Positions 7,800-15,519 of a stretch of DNA of 39,234 nucleotides are shown piece by piece. The DNA is from a virus. Location of the stretch: positions 1 through 39,234 of IMG/VR virus record IMGVR_UViG_3300044641_004149; one strand, 5' to 3'. Position 1 is the first letter of the stretch. The number at the start of each line of letters is the position of its first letter. A program made the translations under genes and the position numbers. The notes below the pieces were generated by a model. The model saw only the letters and a list, made by a program, of their open reading frames with translations. It was not told the origin of the DNA and ran no database searches.

Positions 7800-7996
7800 A
7801 CCCATTTACTTGGTATCGCAACTGGCGCATCCGCCGCATGGAAGAGCGCATCGCTTTCCTTGAAGCGTACTGCAACTCATTCCACGACAGCAATGGGTCT
7901 GTCCACTACAACATTGCCGACAGGCACGATCTGTTCAGCAAGCGAGCCAAAGTCGCCCAGCTTCGCAAGCGGGTCTATCACCTCATGGAGTTTTGA
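7796..7996 (+). CDS. Small basic helical protein
   Basis: 66 residues from GTG 7796, overlapping the previous stop, with AGGAGGAGAGGGGGAAGG just upstream as a strong ribosome site. Begins NPFTWYRNWRIRRMEERIAF and contains many Arg/Lys/His. Probably helical. Not recognised. Confidence 0.6.
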   Translation: MNPFTWYRNWRIRRMEERIAFLEAYCNSFHDSNGSVHYNIADRHDLFSKRAKVAQLRKRVYHLMEF

Positions 7997-8218
7997 ATGA
8001 ACATACCTCCAGCCCTATCAGTCGCGTTCGTTTACAAGCACACCATGACCAGCGAGGTGCTTGTGGTGGACATCGACCGCGCACGGGAACTCGACGCAGC
8101 CAGACCATACTGGCAGCACGTTTCAACCGTGAATCCCATCTCCATCCTGCAACTCATCGTCCAATCGAAGGGACGCGAGCGAACCAAGATCATCAAAGAA
8201 CTAAGCGAGATACCATGA
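7997..8218 (+). CDS. Small hypothetical protein
   Basis: 73 residues, directly abutting the previous stop. It reads as alternating strands and helices (VAFVYKHTMTSEVLVVDIDR, ISILQLIVQSKGRERTKIIK). No known motif seen. Confidence 0.6.
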   Translation: MNIPPALSVAFVYKHTMTSEVLVVDIDRARELDAARPYWQHVSTVNPISILQLIVQSKGRERTKIIKELSEIP

Positions 8219-8415
8219 TCACCAAACTCCACGAACTCCCCAGCGATCACCCGCTGCGGAACACGGCGATCCAGCACATCGACGTGCGGATCAAGTGCCG
8301 GCACAGCGGGACTACTCGGGATCCGCGCACCTGGCGCATCAAGAACGACACCTACAATAGGCTGTGCGACACCTGGCAGAACAACTTCGATTTCATCATC
8401 CAACCAACAGCATGA
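8215..8415 (+). CDS. Small hypothetical protein
   Basis: 66 residues, ATGA overlap with the preceding stop. Contains IDVRIKCRHSGTTRDPRTWR. Rich in Arg, His and Thr. Not recognised. Confidence 0.55.
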   Translation: MITKLHELPSDHPLRNTAIQHIDVRIKCRHSGTTRDPRTWRIKNDTYNRLCDTWQNNFDFIIQPTA

Positions 8416-8567
8416 GCGAGAACACAGTGGCCAAGAAAATCAAGCAGGGCGACGGCGTCTACTGCATCAGCAAGCAGCAGGCCGGCGCGATCTACAAGGC
8501 GGCCCGGGACTACAAGGTCGATGACGTCAGCTACTGGCGGCGAAAGCGGGGAAAGGCCAGCAAGTGA
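8412..8567 (+). CDS. Small basic protein
   Basis: 51 residues, ATGA overlap with the preceding stop. Lysine/arginine rich (VAKKIKQGD, YWRRKRGKASK), so nucleic-acid contact is possible. Not recognised. Confidence 0.55.
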   Translation: MSENTVAKKIKQGDGVYCISKQQAGAIYKAARDYKVDDVSYWRRKRGKASK

Positions 8568-8785
8568 TCACCGACCGAGACGTGGCCCGGTGCATGGTCG
8601 AGTACGGCGGGAGCTTTGTCAGCAAGCTGGGTGCCGCGGCACTGGCCGCCGACCCAAGCAACCTGAAGAAATTGCGGGATGCCTTCCCGGACTACTGGGC
8701 GAACTACGCCCGGATGGCACAACAACTTTTCGAGGTCGAGAAACAGGCCTCGGTTCAACACAACAACAACAACAACATAAAGTAA
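8564..8785 (+). CDS. Conserved small phage protein with poly-Asn tail
   Basis: 73 residues from GTG 8564. The core DRDVARCMVEYGGSFVSKLG and DAFPDYWANYARMAQ resembles a recurrent short phage protein of unknown function. The end is an Asn run encoded by a CAA/AAC triplet microsatellite (about 8757-8779), which is prone to slippage. The run may be a recent expansion with no function. Confidence 0.65.
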   Translation: MITDRDVARCMVEYGGSFVSKLGAAALAADPSNLKKLRDAFPDYWANYARMAQQLFEVEKQASVQHNNNNNIK

Positions 8786-8791
8786 GACGAT

Positions 8792-9571
8792 ATGATTATC
8801 AGTGCAACAGGCGGTAAGAAGGACTTCGCGCCGTGCCCCGAGTTCTCGGGCCGGGCGGTGTGCGTGGACGTGTCTCCTCTCAAGGAGTACGAAACGCAAT
8901 ACGGGGTGAAGCAGAAGTTCAAGTTCGTGTTCGAGATCGACCTGCCGGACGACACCCGCGACCCGGTGCAGCCCTGGGTGGTGATCACCAAGCCCATGGT
9001 GCCCAGCCTGCATGAGAAGGCGGCGCTGACCAAGTTCCTCAAAGACTGGTTCGGGCGGAAACTGACCGACCAGGAGAACAAGAGCTTGGATCTTGAGAGC
9101 CTTCTGGGGCGCCCGGCCAGCATTGTCATCGGGCACGAGCAGAGCGAGGACGGCAGCAAGACCTACGCGAACATCAAGTTGATCATGCCCCACAAGGTCG
9201 GGGAGGCATTGACCCCGAGCGGGCTGTGGGTGCGGTTTCAGGACCGGCCTGCGAAGGATGGTGATGGGAAGGCAGCGCCGGCGACGGGGGACTCGAGCTT
9301 CCGCAAGACCTCGGGCGGCGGGCAGCCGGCAACGGATGACCCGTCGAAGGTCAAGGTCCACGTCGGGAAGCACAAGGGCATCGAGCTCCGCGAGCTGACC
9401 GAGGAGAGCATCACGAGCCTCATCGAGCACTGGCTGCCCAAGGCCAAGGCCGAGGTCAAGCAGACCGCGGACGACAAGCGCCTGATCGGGGCACTGGTCT
9501 GGTATCAAGAAAAGTTCAAGGCAGCCGAGGAAGCGCAGATGAAGCTGGAGCAGGATGACATCCCCTACTGA
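8792..9571 (+). CDS. Putative phage single-stranded DNA-binding protein
   Basis: 259 residues. The N-terminal two thirds (FSGRAVCVDVSPLKEYETQY, KFVFEIDLPDD, KPMVPSLHEKAALTKFLKDW) match a beta-rich family found at the start of phage replication operons and usually taken as DNA-binding. A low-complexity Gly/Asp linker follows (about 155-185). Next comes a short VHVGKHKGIELRELTEESI domain like those attached to phage exonucleases. The last residues, LEQDDIPY, closely mimic the acidic tip of bacterial SSB (DDDIPF), the docking site for host replication and repair enzymes. The family assignment is from context and motif; the tail is seen directly. Confidence 0.65.
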   Translation: MIISATGGKKDFAPCPEFSGRAVCVDVSPLKEYETQYGVKQKFKFVFEIDLPDDTRDPVQPWVVITKPMVPSLHEKAALTKFLKDWFGRKLTDQENKSLDLESLLGRPASIVIGHEQSEDGSKTYANIKLIMPHKVGEALTPSGLWVRFQDRPAKDGDGKAAPATGDSSFRKTSGGGQPATDDPSKVKVHVGKHKGIELRELTEESITSLIEHWLPKAKAEVKQTADDKRLIGALVWYQEKFKAAEEAQMKLEQDDIPY

Positions 9572-9573
9572 GC

Positions 9574-9978
9574 ATGAACCCGACCAAGAAGAAGTACACC
9601 AAGGTGGCTCACCTCATCCCGGAGGTCATGCAGATGAAGGCCGAGGGGAAGTCCATCATGGAGATCGGCCAGATCATGGGGCTGACCAAGCAGCGCATCA
9701 GCCAGATCGCACGGGCGGCCCAGACCAAGGCCGACATCCAGGCGCAGTGGGGCTGGCCCTTCACCACGCGCACATTCAATATCCTGGACCGCATGGCGGT
9801 GAAGGATAAGGACGAGGCCCTGAGCCTCTACACCTCCGGGCACCTGCATCCCAATGCCGTCACAGGCTTCGGATGGAAGAGCTACGGCGAGATCTGCGAG
9901 TGGCTGGCCGTGCCGGTGCTCCTAAAACGGCCCAAGCAGCCCAAGCTGTGCCCGCACTGCGGTAAGCACATCATCTGA
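9574..9978 (+). CDS. HTH protein with RNA polymerase alpha-CTD-like domain
   Basis: 134 residues. Residues about 15-48 are a helix-turn-helix of the sigma region 4 type (EGKSIMEIGQIMGLTKQRIS). Residues about 62-115 (TTRTFNILDRMAVKDKDEAL then VTGFGWKSYGEICEWLAV) follow the pattern of the C-terminal domain of bacterial RNA polymerase alpha subunit, including the G-(W/R)-KS-EI signature. The end has CPHCGKH, a half zinc knuckle. The combination suggests a transcription factor that touches DNA and host polymerase. Known alpha-CTD folds also occur in helix-hairpin DNA-binding proteins, so the polymerase link is inference. It lies between the SSB-like and exonuclease genes. Confidence 0.6.
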   Translation: MNPTKKKYTKVAHLIPEVMQMKAEGKSIMEIGQIMGLTKQRISQIARAAQTKADIQAQWGWPFTTRTFNILDRMAVKDKDEALSLYTSGHLHPNAVTGFGWKSYGEICEWLAVPVLLKRPKQPKLCPHCGKHII

Positions 9979-10074
9979 CAACTTTCCCGGGCAGCCTGTT
10001 GCTGTCGGGGACTCATGGACAACAAGCGGGGGGTGCGCATCCGCTGACAAACGCACATTAAACTTTTTCATACT

Positions 10075-10737
10075 ATGCCAGCAAACCCACGTATTTACTT
10101 CGACATCGAAACTGGACCGCTTCCTCCTGGGGAGTTGGTCATCCCCCCGTTTGACCCGAGCCAGGTCAAGCTGGGCAACATCAAGAACCCGGACCTGATC
10201 GCTGAGAAGATCAGGGCAGCCGAGGAGAACCACGCCAGCGACTACATCAAGAACGCAGCCCTGGATGCCCTGAGCGGACAGGTGCTGGCCATCGGATACC
10301 GTGTCGAGCACGAGCAGCCCGCGGTGCTCTGTGCCGATGCGGATGGCGAGAAGGCCATGCTGCTGCAGTTCTGGGCCCTGCTCGACAGCTTCGAGCGCAA
10401 GCCGCAGATGATCGGGTTCAATGTGAAACCGTTCGACCTGCCGTTCCTGTTCAAGCGGTCCTGGAAGCACCGGCTGACGGTGCCCTACTGGATGCGCAAT
10501 GGCAGGTATTGGACCGACCTGATCGTGGATCTGCGCGAGGTTTGGCAGCTAGGCGACAGCCGGGCGCATGGGAGCTTGGCTGCGATATCCAGGCACCTCG
10601 GGCTGGGCGACAAGGCCGGCAACGGGGCGCACTTCCACGAGCTGTTCAGGACCAACCGTCAAGCAGCACTTGACTATTGCCTGCGCGACGTGGAACTCAC
10701 CCAGAAGGTCTCCGACATCCTCATCCCGACCTACTGA
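10075..10737 (+). CDS. DnaQ/PolB-type 3'-5' exonuclease
   Basis: 220 residues. All three exonuclease motifs of the RNase H-like DEDDy family are visible: FDIETGPLP with Asp10 and Glu12, IGFNVKPFDLPFL with Asn116 and Asp121, and YCLRDVELT with Tyr201 and Asp205. It is a stand-alone exonuclease with no polymerase domain attached, and no polymerase gene is present elsewhere. It may proofread for a host polymerase, trim recombination intermediates or degrade host DNA. A 96-base gap precedes the gene; it contains a CTGACA and an AT-rich CATACT 19 bases apart, a very weak promoter candidate. Confidence 0.8.
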   Translation: MPANPRIYFDIETGPLPPGELVIPPFDPSQVKLGNIKNPDLIAEKIRAAEENHASDYIKNAALDALSGQVLAIGYRVEHEQPAVLCADADGEKAMLLQFWALLDSFERKPQMIGFNVKPFDLPFLFKRSWKHRLTVPYWMRNGRYWTDLIVDLREVWQLGDSRAHGSLAAISRHLGLGDKAGNGAHFHELFRTNRQAALDYCLRDVELTQKVSDILIPTY

Positions 10738-10741
10738 TCCG

Positions 10742-12010
10742 ATGATTACGAGCCCGTCTGTCCATGTGATCGAGGACGACTTCGATCCGACGCCCGAGGA
10801 CCGCTTCATGGTCTGGGCAAAATCGTTTGGGAACGTCTTCCTCACAGGGCAGGCGGGCACAGGCAAGTCCACGCTGCTGCGGGAGTTCCTCAGCAGGGTG
10901 GAAGGAGTCCGGGATGTGGCCATCACGGCCCCGACAGGCATCGCCGCACTGAATGTGGGAGGGACCACCGTGCACCGCTGGTGCGGGATGCAGTTGGGGC
11001 CACAGGATGGCGAGGACTTCCTGCAGGCTGCCGAGCGGCTGGAGGAGCAGCCTTCGATTCATGGCGCCCGCAAGCGGGTGCGGGGCACCGAGGTGCTGGT
11101 AGTTGATGAGATCAGCATGATGGCGGGCCGGCACCTCGACTTTCTGAACTACTGGGTCAAGCGGATCAGAGAAGACAGCCGGCCTTTCGGTGGGTTACAG
11201 GTTATCTTCCTGGGGGACTTCCTGCAGTTGCCGCCGGTCAGGACCGACCAGAGCAAGCCCTATGATTGGGCGTTCAGGAGCGAGGCCTGGGAAGAGGCTG
11301 ACTTCAAGACGATTAAACTCGAGAAGGTGCGACGGCAGAATGACCTGCCTTTCATCGAGATGCTGAGCGGGTTCCGCGTGGGCAGGATGAAGCCGCGGGA
11401 TAACCAGTTGCTGCGCAGTGCGCTGAGGATGAACCCGCCGGAGCACATCACCCGGCTGATGACGCACAATGTGCAGGTGGACAAGTGGAACAACTACCGG
11501 CTGAGCAGTATTGATGGCCCGATTGCCGTGTTCGATGCCGAGGTGAAGGGCGTGGACCAGGCCGTGGAGTTCGCCACCAAGAACATGAGCACGCCGCGGG
11601 TGCTGCAGTTGAAGCCCGGGGCTGCGGTTATGTTCACAGCTAATGATGCGGAGCAGGGTTTCTACAATGGGCAGGTGGGCCGGGTGATTGAGTTCCGGGG
11701 CAGCGACATCGTGGTCGAGACCCGCGGTGAGAAGATTTCACTGGGCCGGCGCAAATGGTTCTTTGAGTCGCTGGGGGTGACCGTCCAACAATACCCGCTC
11801 CGATTGGCCTACGCTATGACCATACACCGGGCGCAGGGACTGACCCTGGATGCCGCGAGGATTGATATCAGGGCGGCCCGGGAGCCCGGGCAGGCCTACG
11901 TGGCGTTGAGTAGGGTGCGGACGCTGGGCGGGATCTACCTGACCGAGTGGCCGAAGGGCTGGTTTATCAGCGAGGAGGCGTTGCGGTTTGAAAGGCGCGA
12001 AGAGGTATGA
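10742..12010 (+). CDS. PIF1-like SF1B DNA helicase
   Basis: 422 residues from ATG 10742; the frame is open further upstream, but that part lies inside the exonuclease gene. Walker A is GQAGTGKST (36-44), Walker B VVDEISMM, then GDFLQLPPV, and near the end the SF1 motif TIHRAQGLTLDAARI followed by YVALSRVRT. This order is that of PIF1/RecD2-like 5'-3' helicases (AAA_30/UvrD_C_2 type). It would unwind forks or R-loops during phage replication, alongside the primase-helicase that follows in an ATGA overlap. Confidence 0.85.
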   Translation: MITSPSVHVIEDDFDPTPEDRFMVWAKSFGNVFLTGQAGTGKSTLLREFLSRVEGVRDVAITAPTGIAALNVGGTTVHRWCGMQLGPQDGEDFLQAAERLEEQPSIHGARKRVRGTEVLVVDEISMMAGRHLDFLNYWVKRIREDSRPFGGLQVIFLGDFLQLPPVRTDQSKPYDWAFRSEAWEEADFKTIKLEKVRRQNDLPFIEMLSGFRVGRMKPRDNQLLRSALRMNPPEHITRLMTHNVQVDKWNNYRLSSIDGPIAVFDAEVKGVDQAVEFATKNMSTPRVLQLKPGAAVMFTANDAEQGFYNGQVGRVIEFRGSDIVVETRGEKISLGRRKWFFESLGVTVQQYPLRLAYAMTIHRAQGLTLDAARIDIRAAREPGQAYVALSRVRTLGGIYLTEWPKGWFISEEALRFERREEV

Positions 12011-13977
12011 TGACGACGCAAGAGATCGAGGGTTGGCTGGGCACGCCGCTGTTCCTGGTGCCGCAGAGCCCGGGGACCAAGATCCCGATGGTCAAGTACA
12101 CCCAGGAGACCATGGAGAGCACCAAGAGGGACGTGTACCGGGTGATGTTGGAGCACGGGAACGTGGCGGTGAGGCTCGGGGAGTTTTCTGGGGGGCTGTG
12201 CGCCATTGACTTCGACGATGATGGCAGTCTGGAGGCGTTCCTGAAGGTCAACCCGGTGCTGCAGGGAAGTGCGCGGTGGAAGGGCAAACGCGGGGCGCAG
12301 ATTGGTGTGCGGGTCACGGGCAAGTACCCGGGGCCATGCGCGGAGCGGAGCACGACCGAGATGGTGCAGGTGGGTGATAGGCTGCTGGGCAAGCCGCTGT
12401 ACGAATGGCGCAGCACCGGCAACCTGAGCACGGTCAAGGGTCTGCATCCGAGCGGGTGCGAGTATAGCGTGCTGGTGGACAGGCCGCCGGTGGCGCTGGA
12501 GTTCAGCCAGATACGGTGGCCCGAGGGCTGGCCGGCGCCAGGCAGCCGGGACGAGATCGCGCAGTTGATCCGGCAGCATGGCGTGCCCTGGACGTTCGGC
12601 AGGAGCGGCACCGGCAATCTGCAGGCGCCGTTCTTCGCGGCCTATATGGCGCACAAGGAGCGGTTCCTCTTCGATGCGGTCACCGGGATGCACTACTGGT
12701 ATCATGGGGACCGCGGGATCTGGATGAGCATGAGCCGCGAGGAGATGGCGCAGAAGGCCCTGGAGACCGCCAGGCGCGTTCTGTTGGACCAGGTGGCCTC
12801 TACGGAGGACCCGAGGCTGCCGGCGCTGCTGACGAGGTTGACGGCGAGTTTCGCGGATCAGGTGGTGGATTTGATTGGGCGGCTGCAGGTCGAGCGCAAT
12901 CCGTTCTCGAGGCCCGACAGCGTGGTCCACTGCTCCAATGTCATGGTGGACCTACGGGCTGCGCCGTATGAGATGCACGGGTTTGGGCCGGAGTGGATGA
13001 GCAGGAACCAAACGCCGGTGCGGTATGTCCAGGGTGCGCACAGCCCGATGTGGCAGGCCTTCCTGAACCATGCGCTGCCCGAGAAGGATGACCAGATGCT
13101 GCTGCAGCGTTGGGGCGGCCTGGCGCTGCTGCAGAGGAACAGGCCGCAGGTCATACTGCTGCTGACGGGCACGGGTGGCGGCGGGAAGAGCACGGTGGCC
13201 GGGTTGGTGAGGCGGTTGGTGGGTGATGAGAACTGCAGCGAGCTGAGGACCGCGCACCTGGGGAGTAGGTTTGAATTGGCCAACTTCCATGACAGGACAC
13301 TGCTGATCGGCAGCGACGTGCCGCCGGACTTCCTGAGCTGCGAGGAGAGCCAGCAGCTCAAGGCGCTGACGGGCGGCGACAGGTTGAGCGTGGAGTTTAA
13401 GGGGAAGTCGGGCGCCAAGGCCGTGGTGGGCGACTGGAACGTCATTGTGACTGCGAATAGTCGGCTGAAGGTCAACGTGCAGGGGGACTTGGGTGCGTGG
13501 TCGAGAAGGTTGCTCCTGCTCGACTTCAGCCAGCCCAAACCCGAGAAGGTGATCCCCAACTATCACGACGTGATGATTGAGCGGGAAGGTAGTGGGATAT
13601 TGAACTGGTTCCTGGAGGGCGCGGAGGATCTGTGCCGGGTCATGCAGGCCGGCAGGCCGTTCCCGGTTACCGAGAGGCAGCGCGGCATGATTGATAATCT
13701 ATTGAGCGAGAGCGACAGTGTTAGATACTTTGTCGTTAATCATGTAAGGGGCAGCAGTATGTCGTCGGATTGTATCACTACTGAGGAACTGTATAGTGCC
13801 TACATGACGATGTGTAACAACAAGGAATGGGGGCCGGAACCGGAGAAGCGCTTCCAGAAACGTGCCGCTGAACTGATGCTGGAGATACACCAGGCGATCC
13901 CGTCGAACCACATCCACCGTAGCGACGGTCAGCAACAACAGTCCCGAGGCTATATGAAAGTAACCTTGACCGCATGA
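12007..13977 (+). CDS. Primase-helicase: prim-pol domain plus D5/SF3 helicase
   Basis: 656 residues. The N-terminal third is a bifunctional primase-polymerase (AEP) type domain with the acidic motif AIDFDDDGSLEAFL (Asp68, 70-72). The middle holds a D5-like region, and the C-terminal half an SF3 ATPase with Walker A GTGGGGKST (about 388-396), LLIGSDVPPDF as Walker B region and VIVTANSRLKV as sensor. Proteins of this build make primers and unwind DNA as hexameric rings at phage and plasmid origins. There is no phage DNA polymerase here, so elongation must be by the host unless the AEP domain itself contributes. Confidence 0.85.
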   Translation: MMTTQEIEGWLGTPLFLVPQSPGTKIPMVKYTQETMESTKRDVYRVMLEHGNVAVRLGEFSGGLCAIDFDDDGSLEAFLKVNPVLQGSARWKGKRGAQIGVRVTGKYPGPCAERSTTEMVQVGDRLLGKPLYEWRSTGNLSTVKGLHPSGCEYSVLVDRPPVALEFSQIRWPEGWPAPGSRDEIAQLIRQHGVPWTFGRSGTGNLQAPFFAAYMAHKERFLFDAVTGMHYWYHGDRGIWMSMSREEMAQKALETARRVLLDQVASTEDPRLPALLTRLTASFADQVVDLIGRLQVERNPFSRPDSVVHCSNVMVDLRAAPYEMHGFGPEWMSRNQTPVRYVQGAHSPMWQAFLNHALPEKDDQMLLQRWGGLALLQRNRPQVILLLTGTGGGGKSTVAGLVRRLVGDENCSELRTAHLGSRFELANFHDRTLLIGSDVPPDFLSCEESQQLKALTGGDRLSVEFKGKSGAKAVVGDWNVIVTANSRLKVNVQGDLGAWSRRLLLLDFSQPKPEKVIPNYHDVMIEREGSGILNWFLEGAEDLCRVMQAGRPFPVTERQRGMIDNLLSESDSVRYFVVNHVRGSSMSSDCITTEELYSAYMTMCNNKEWGPEPEKRFQKRAAELMLEIHQAIPSNHIHRSDGQQQQSRGYMKVTLTA

Positions 13978-14381
13978 AAAACACTGGATTGGTCAAGCGT
14001 TGTCAAGCGTTTGGGACGGGGGACGGCACTTCTCAACTCGGTGCAAGGAGTGTAAAAGTGGGTATAAGGTGCTTCAAGGTAGGAATGGAGTTGGAAAATG
14101 CCGTCCCTCCCGTCCCAAACACTAGACACCGCTTGACCGTGGCAGGCCTACGCAAAATTGGCTCGAAAATGGTCGGGCAATGCCCAGCCTGTGCCGAGGT
14201 AGGCGGGGACAAGCAGCGCAACCACCTCGTTGTCCAGGCAGACGGGAGGTTTGGTTGCGTTATCCACCCCGGCGCCCAAGGCAAGGCACATAGGCAACGC
14301 ATATTTCAGCTTATAGGAGACAAAAGCGGCAAGGGGAGGCAGCACTTGCCCGCAACACCATTAGACATCTCACTGTTATGA
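13974..14381 (+). CDS. Zinc-finger primase-type protein
   Basis: 135 residues from the ATGA overlap, or 107 residues from an in-frame GTG at 14058 that has a full AAGGAG seven bases upstream; the second start looks stronger. The core KMVGQCPACAEVGG, HLVVQADGRFGC and HPGAQGKAHRQRIFQL fits a CHC2-like zinc-binding primase finger with Cys-x2-Cys ... Cys ... His ligands. It is a finger without a catalytic domain, right after the primase-helicase, so it likely helps template recognition during priming. A long inverted repeat (13991-14138) surrounds the GTG start. Confidence 0.7.
   Translation: MKNTGLVKRCQAFGTGDGTSQLGARSVKVGIRCFKVGMELENAVPPVPNTRHRLTVAGLRKIGSKMVGQCPACAEVGGDKQRNHLVVQADGRFGCVIHPGAQGKAHRQRIFQLIGDKSGKGRQHLPATPLDISLL
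13991..14138. repeat. Imperfect inverted repeat around a start site
   Basis: Left arm 13991-14027 and right arm 14100-14138 are near-perfect reverse complements (GGTCAAGCG, TGTTTGGGACGGG-type and GACGGC blocks match, with a few mismatches and a small gap). The loop of about 72 bases contains AAGGAG (14045-14050) and GTG 14058. The left arm begins with two tandem 10-mers GTCAAGCGTT (13992-14011). It could fold in RNA to expose or hide the ribosome site, or serve as a replication-protein binding site next to the primase genes. Confidence 0.6.
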
Positions 14382-14704
14382 CAGTAACAAACACAACGAA
14401 ACTATTATCAGAGGCACCGTATCTTGTGAAGATAGGCGTGCAGCGTGGCTGGCTATCGTATCCCAAAGGCATGGCGTTTAAGGAGGACGGCACGCCCGAC
14501 CCGGTGATGCAGGATGAACCCGAAGTCATCGAGCAGAGGCACACACCCGACCTGGCTCGCAAGGCCTACGACCTGCGGGACCGCGGGCTGTCGCTGAACG
14601 ATGTAGCAACAGCCTGCCAGGTGCCCCGAGGCAGCGTGGTCTACCTTATCACCAAGGGCCATGAGCTCTACCTCGCAAGCCAACGGAAGGACATTGAACC
14701 ATGA
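14378..14704 (+). CDS. HTH-containing hypothetical protein
   Basis: 108 residues, ATGA overlap with the zinc-finger gene. Residues about 62-95 (ARKAYDLRDRGLSLNDVATA, then VPRGSVVYLITKG) read as a helix-turn-helix of the resolvase/Xre sort. The N-terminal part (VKIGVQRGWLSYPKGMAF) is not recognised. Possible regulator between replication and packaging genes. Confidence 0.6.
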   Translation: MTVTNTTKLLSEAPYLVKIGVQRGWLSYPKGMAFKEDGTPDPVMQDEPEVIEQRHTPDLARKAYDLRDRGLSLNDVATACQVPRGSVVYLITKGHELYLASQRKDIEP

Positions 14705-15519
14705 CCGCAAACAAGGCAGAATCCCCACAGATGGAAGATCCATTCATTTACGCACCGCAGCCGACCAGCAAGGTGCAGGCAGTAACCCAGGCAGGCACCA
14801 GGCCTTCCATCCATGTCTCGCTTTACGCCTACGGTGGCATCAGTGCTGCGTGCATGATGTCCTGGGTCGACCTGACGGCTACGTTCGCCCGTAGTGACAG
14901 GCAGACCGATCTGCGCACCATCCGGGAGGATGCCCTCATTAGCCGCTCCCGGTGCCGTGCCACCAAGTGGTTCTTGGACTCGGGCAAGGATGTGTGGGTG
15001 CAGCTCGACCACGACATCGAGTTCGCCGCGGCCGATGTGGTCCGCATGGCCGAGTTGGCCCATGAGCACCAGGCAACCGTCTGCATCCCCTACTCATGCC
15101 GCTCACTGCCCGCCAGGCCGGCCCTACGCCCGAAGGTGGAGCACCTGCAGGCCCTGAAGCATCAGGTGAATGACGCTGAGTGCGCCTCTGAGCTGGTGCC
15201 CATCACCATGTTCGCATCGGGATGCCTCGCAATCCCCCGTAAATGCCTTCTGGCGACGCTTGAAGCGCTGGAAGGGTCAGGAGTGCAGAACCCCTACAAA
15301 ATCGACTGGTGCGAGGATGTGCGCGTCGAGCGCTTCCCGACCCTGTGGATGCCCCTGGCCATGGAATCCATGCCCGGTAAACTCGAGTATCTCAGTGAGG
15401 ATTACGCAGCCGCGGTCAGGATGACCCTGGCCGGAGTGAAGCACTACTCCATGAAGCCCAAGAAACAGCTCAACCACTGGGGAGAGTTCCCCTTTAGCTT
15501 TGCGCCTTATGCCGGGTAA
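14701..15519 (+). CDS. Predicted GT-A type glycosyltransferase
   Basis: 272 residues. Features fit the GT-A fold of phage glycosyltransferases: an early strand IHVSLYAYGGISAACMMSWV, a metal-binding DxD-type motif VQLDHDIEF (Asp103, Asp105) with an R-x-R-A-K helix before it, VCIPYSCRSLP, a SGCLAIPRKCLL segment and late YLSEDYAAAVRMTLAG. It would move a sugar from a nucleotide donor to an unknown acceptor: modified phage DNA bases, a virion protein or a host surface group. No base-modifying partner gene was found, so the target stays open. Confidence 0.6.
   Translation: MTANKAESPQMEDPFIYAPQPTSKVQAVTQAGTRPSIHVSLYAYGGISAACMMSWVDLTATFARSDRQTDLRTIREDALISRSRCRATKWFLDSGKDVWVQLDHDIEFAAADVVRMAELAHEHQATVCIPYSCRSLPARPALRPKVEHLQALKHQVNDAECASELVPITMFASGCLAIPRKCLLATLEALEGSGVQNPYKIDWCEDVRVERFPTLWMPLAMESMPGKLEYLSEDYAAAVRMTLAGVKHYSMKPKKQLNHWGEFPFSFAPYAG

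Noticed and set aside
8757-8779. Functional poly-Asn domain at the end of a small protein
   Set aside because: It is a simple CAA/AAC triplet run that is easily made by slippage; nothing indicates selection on it.
10043-10074. Sigma70-type promoter before the exonuclease gene
   Set aside because: CTGACA and CATACT are 19 bases apart and both deviate from consensus; too weak to annotate as a feature.
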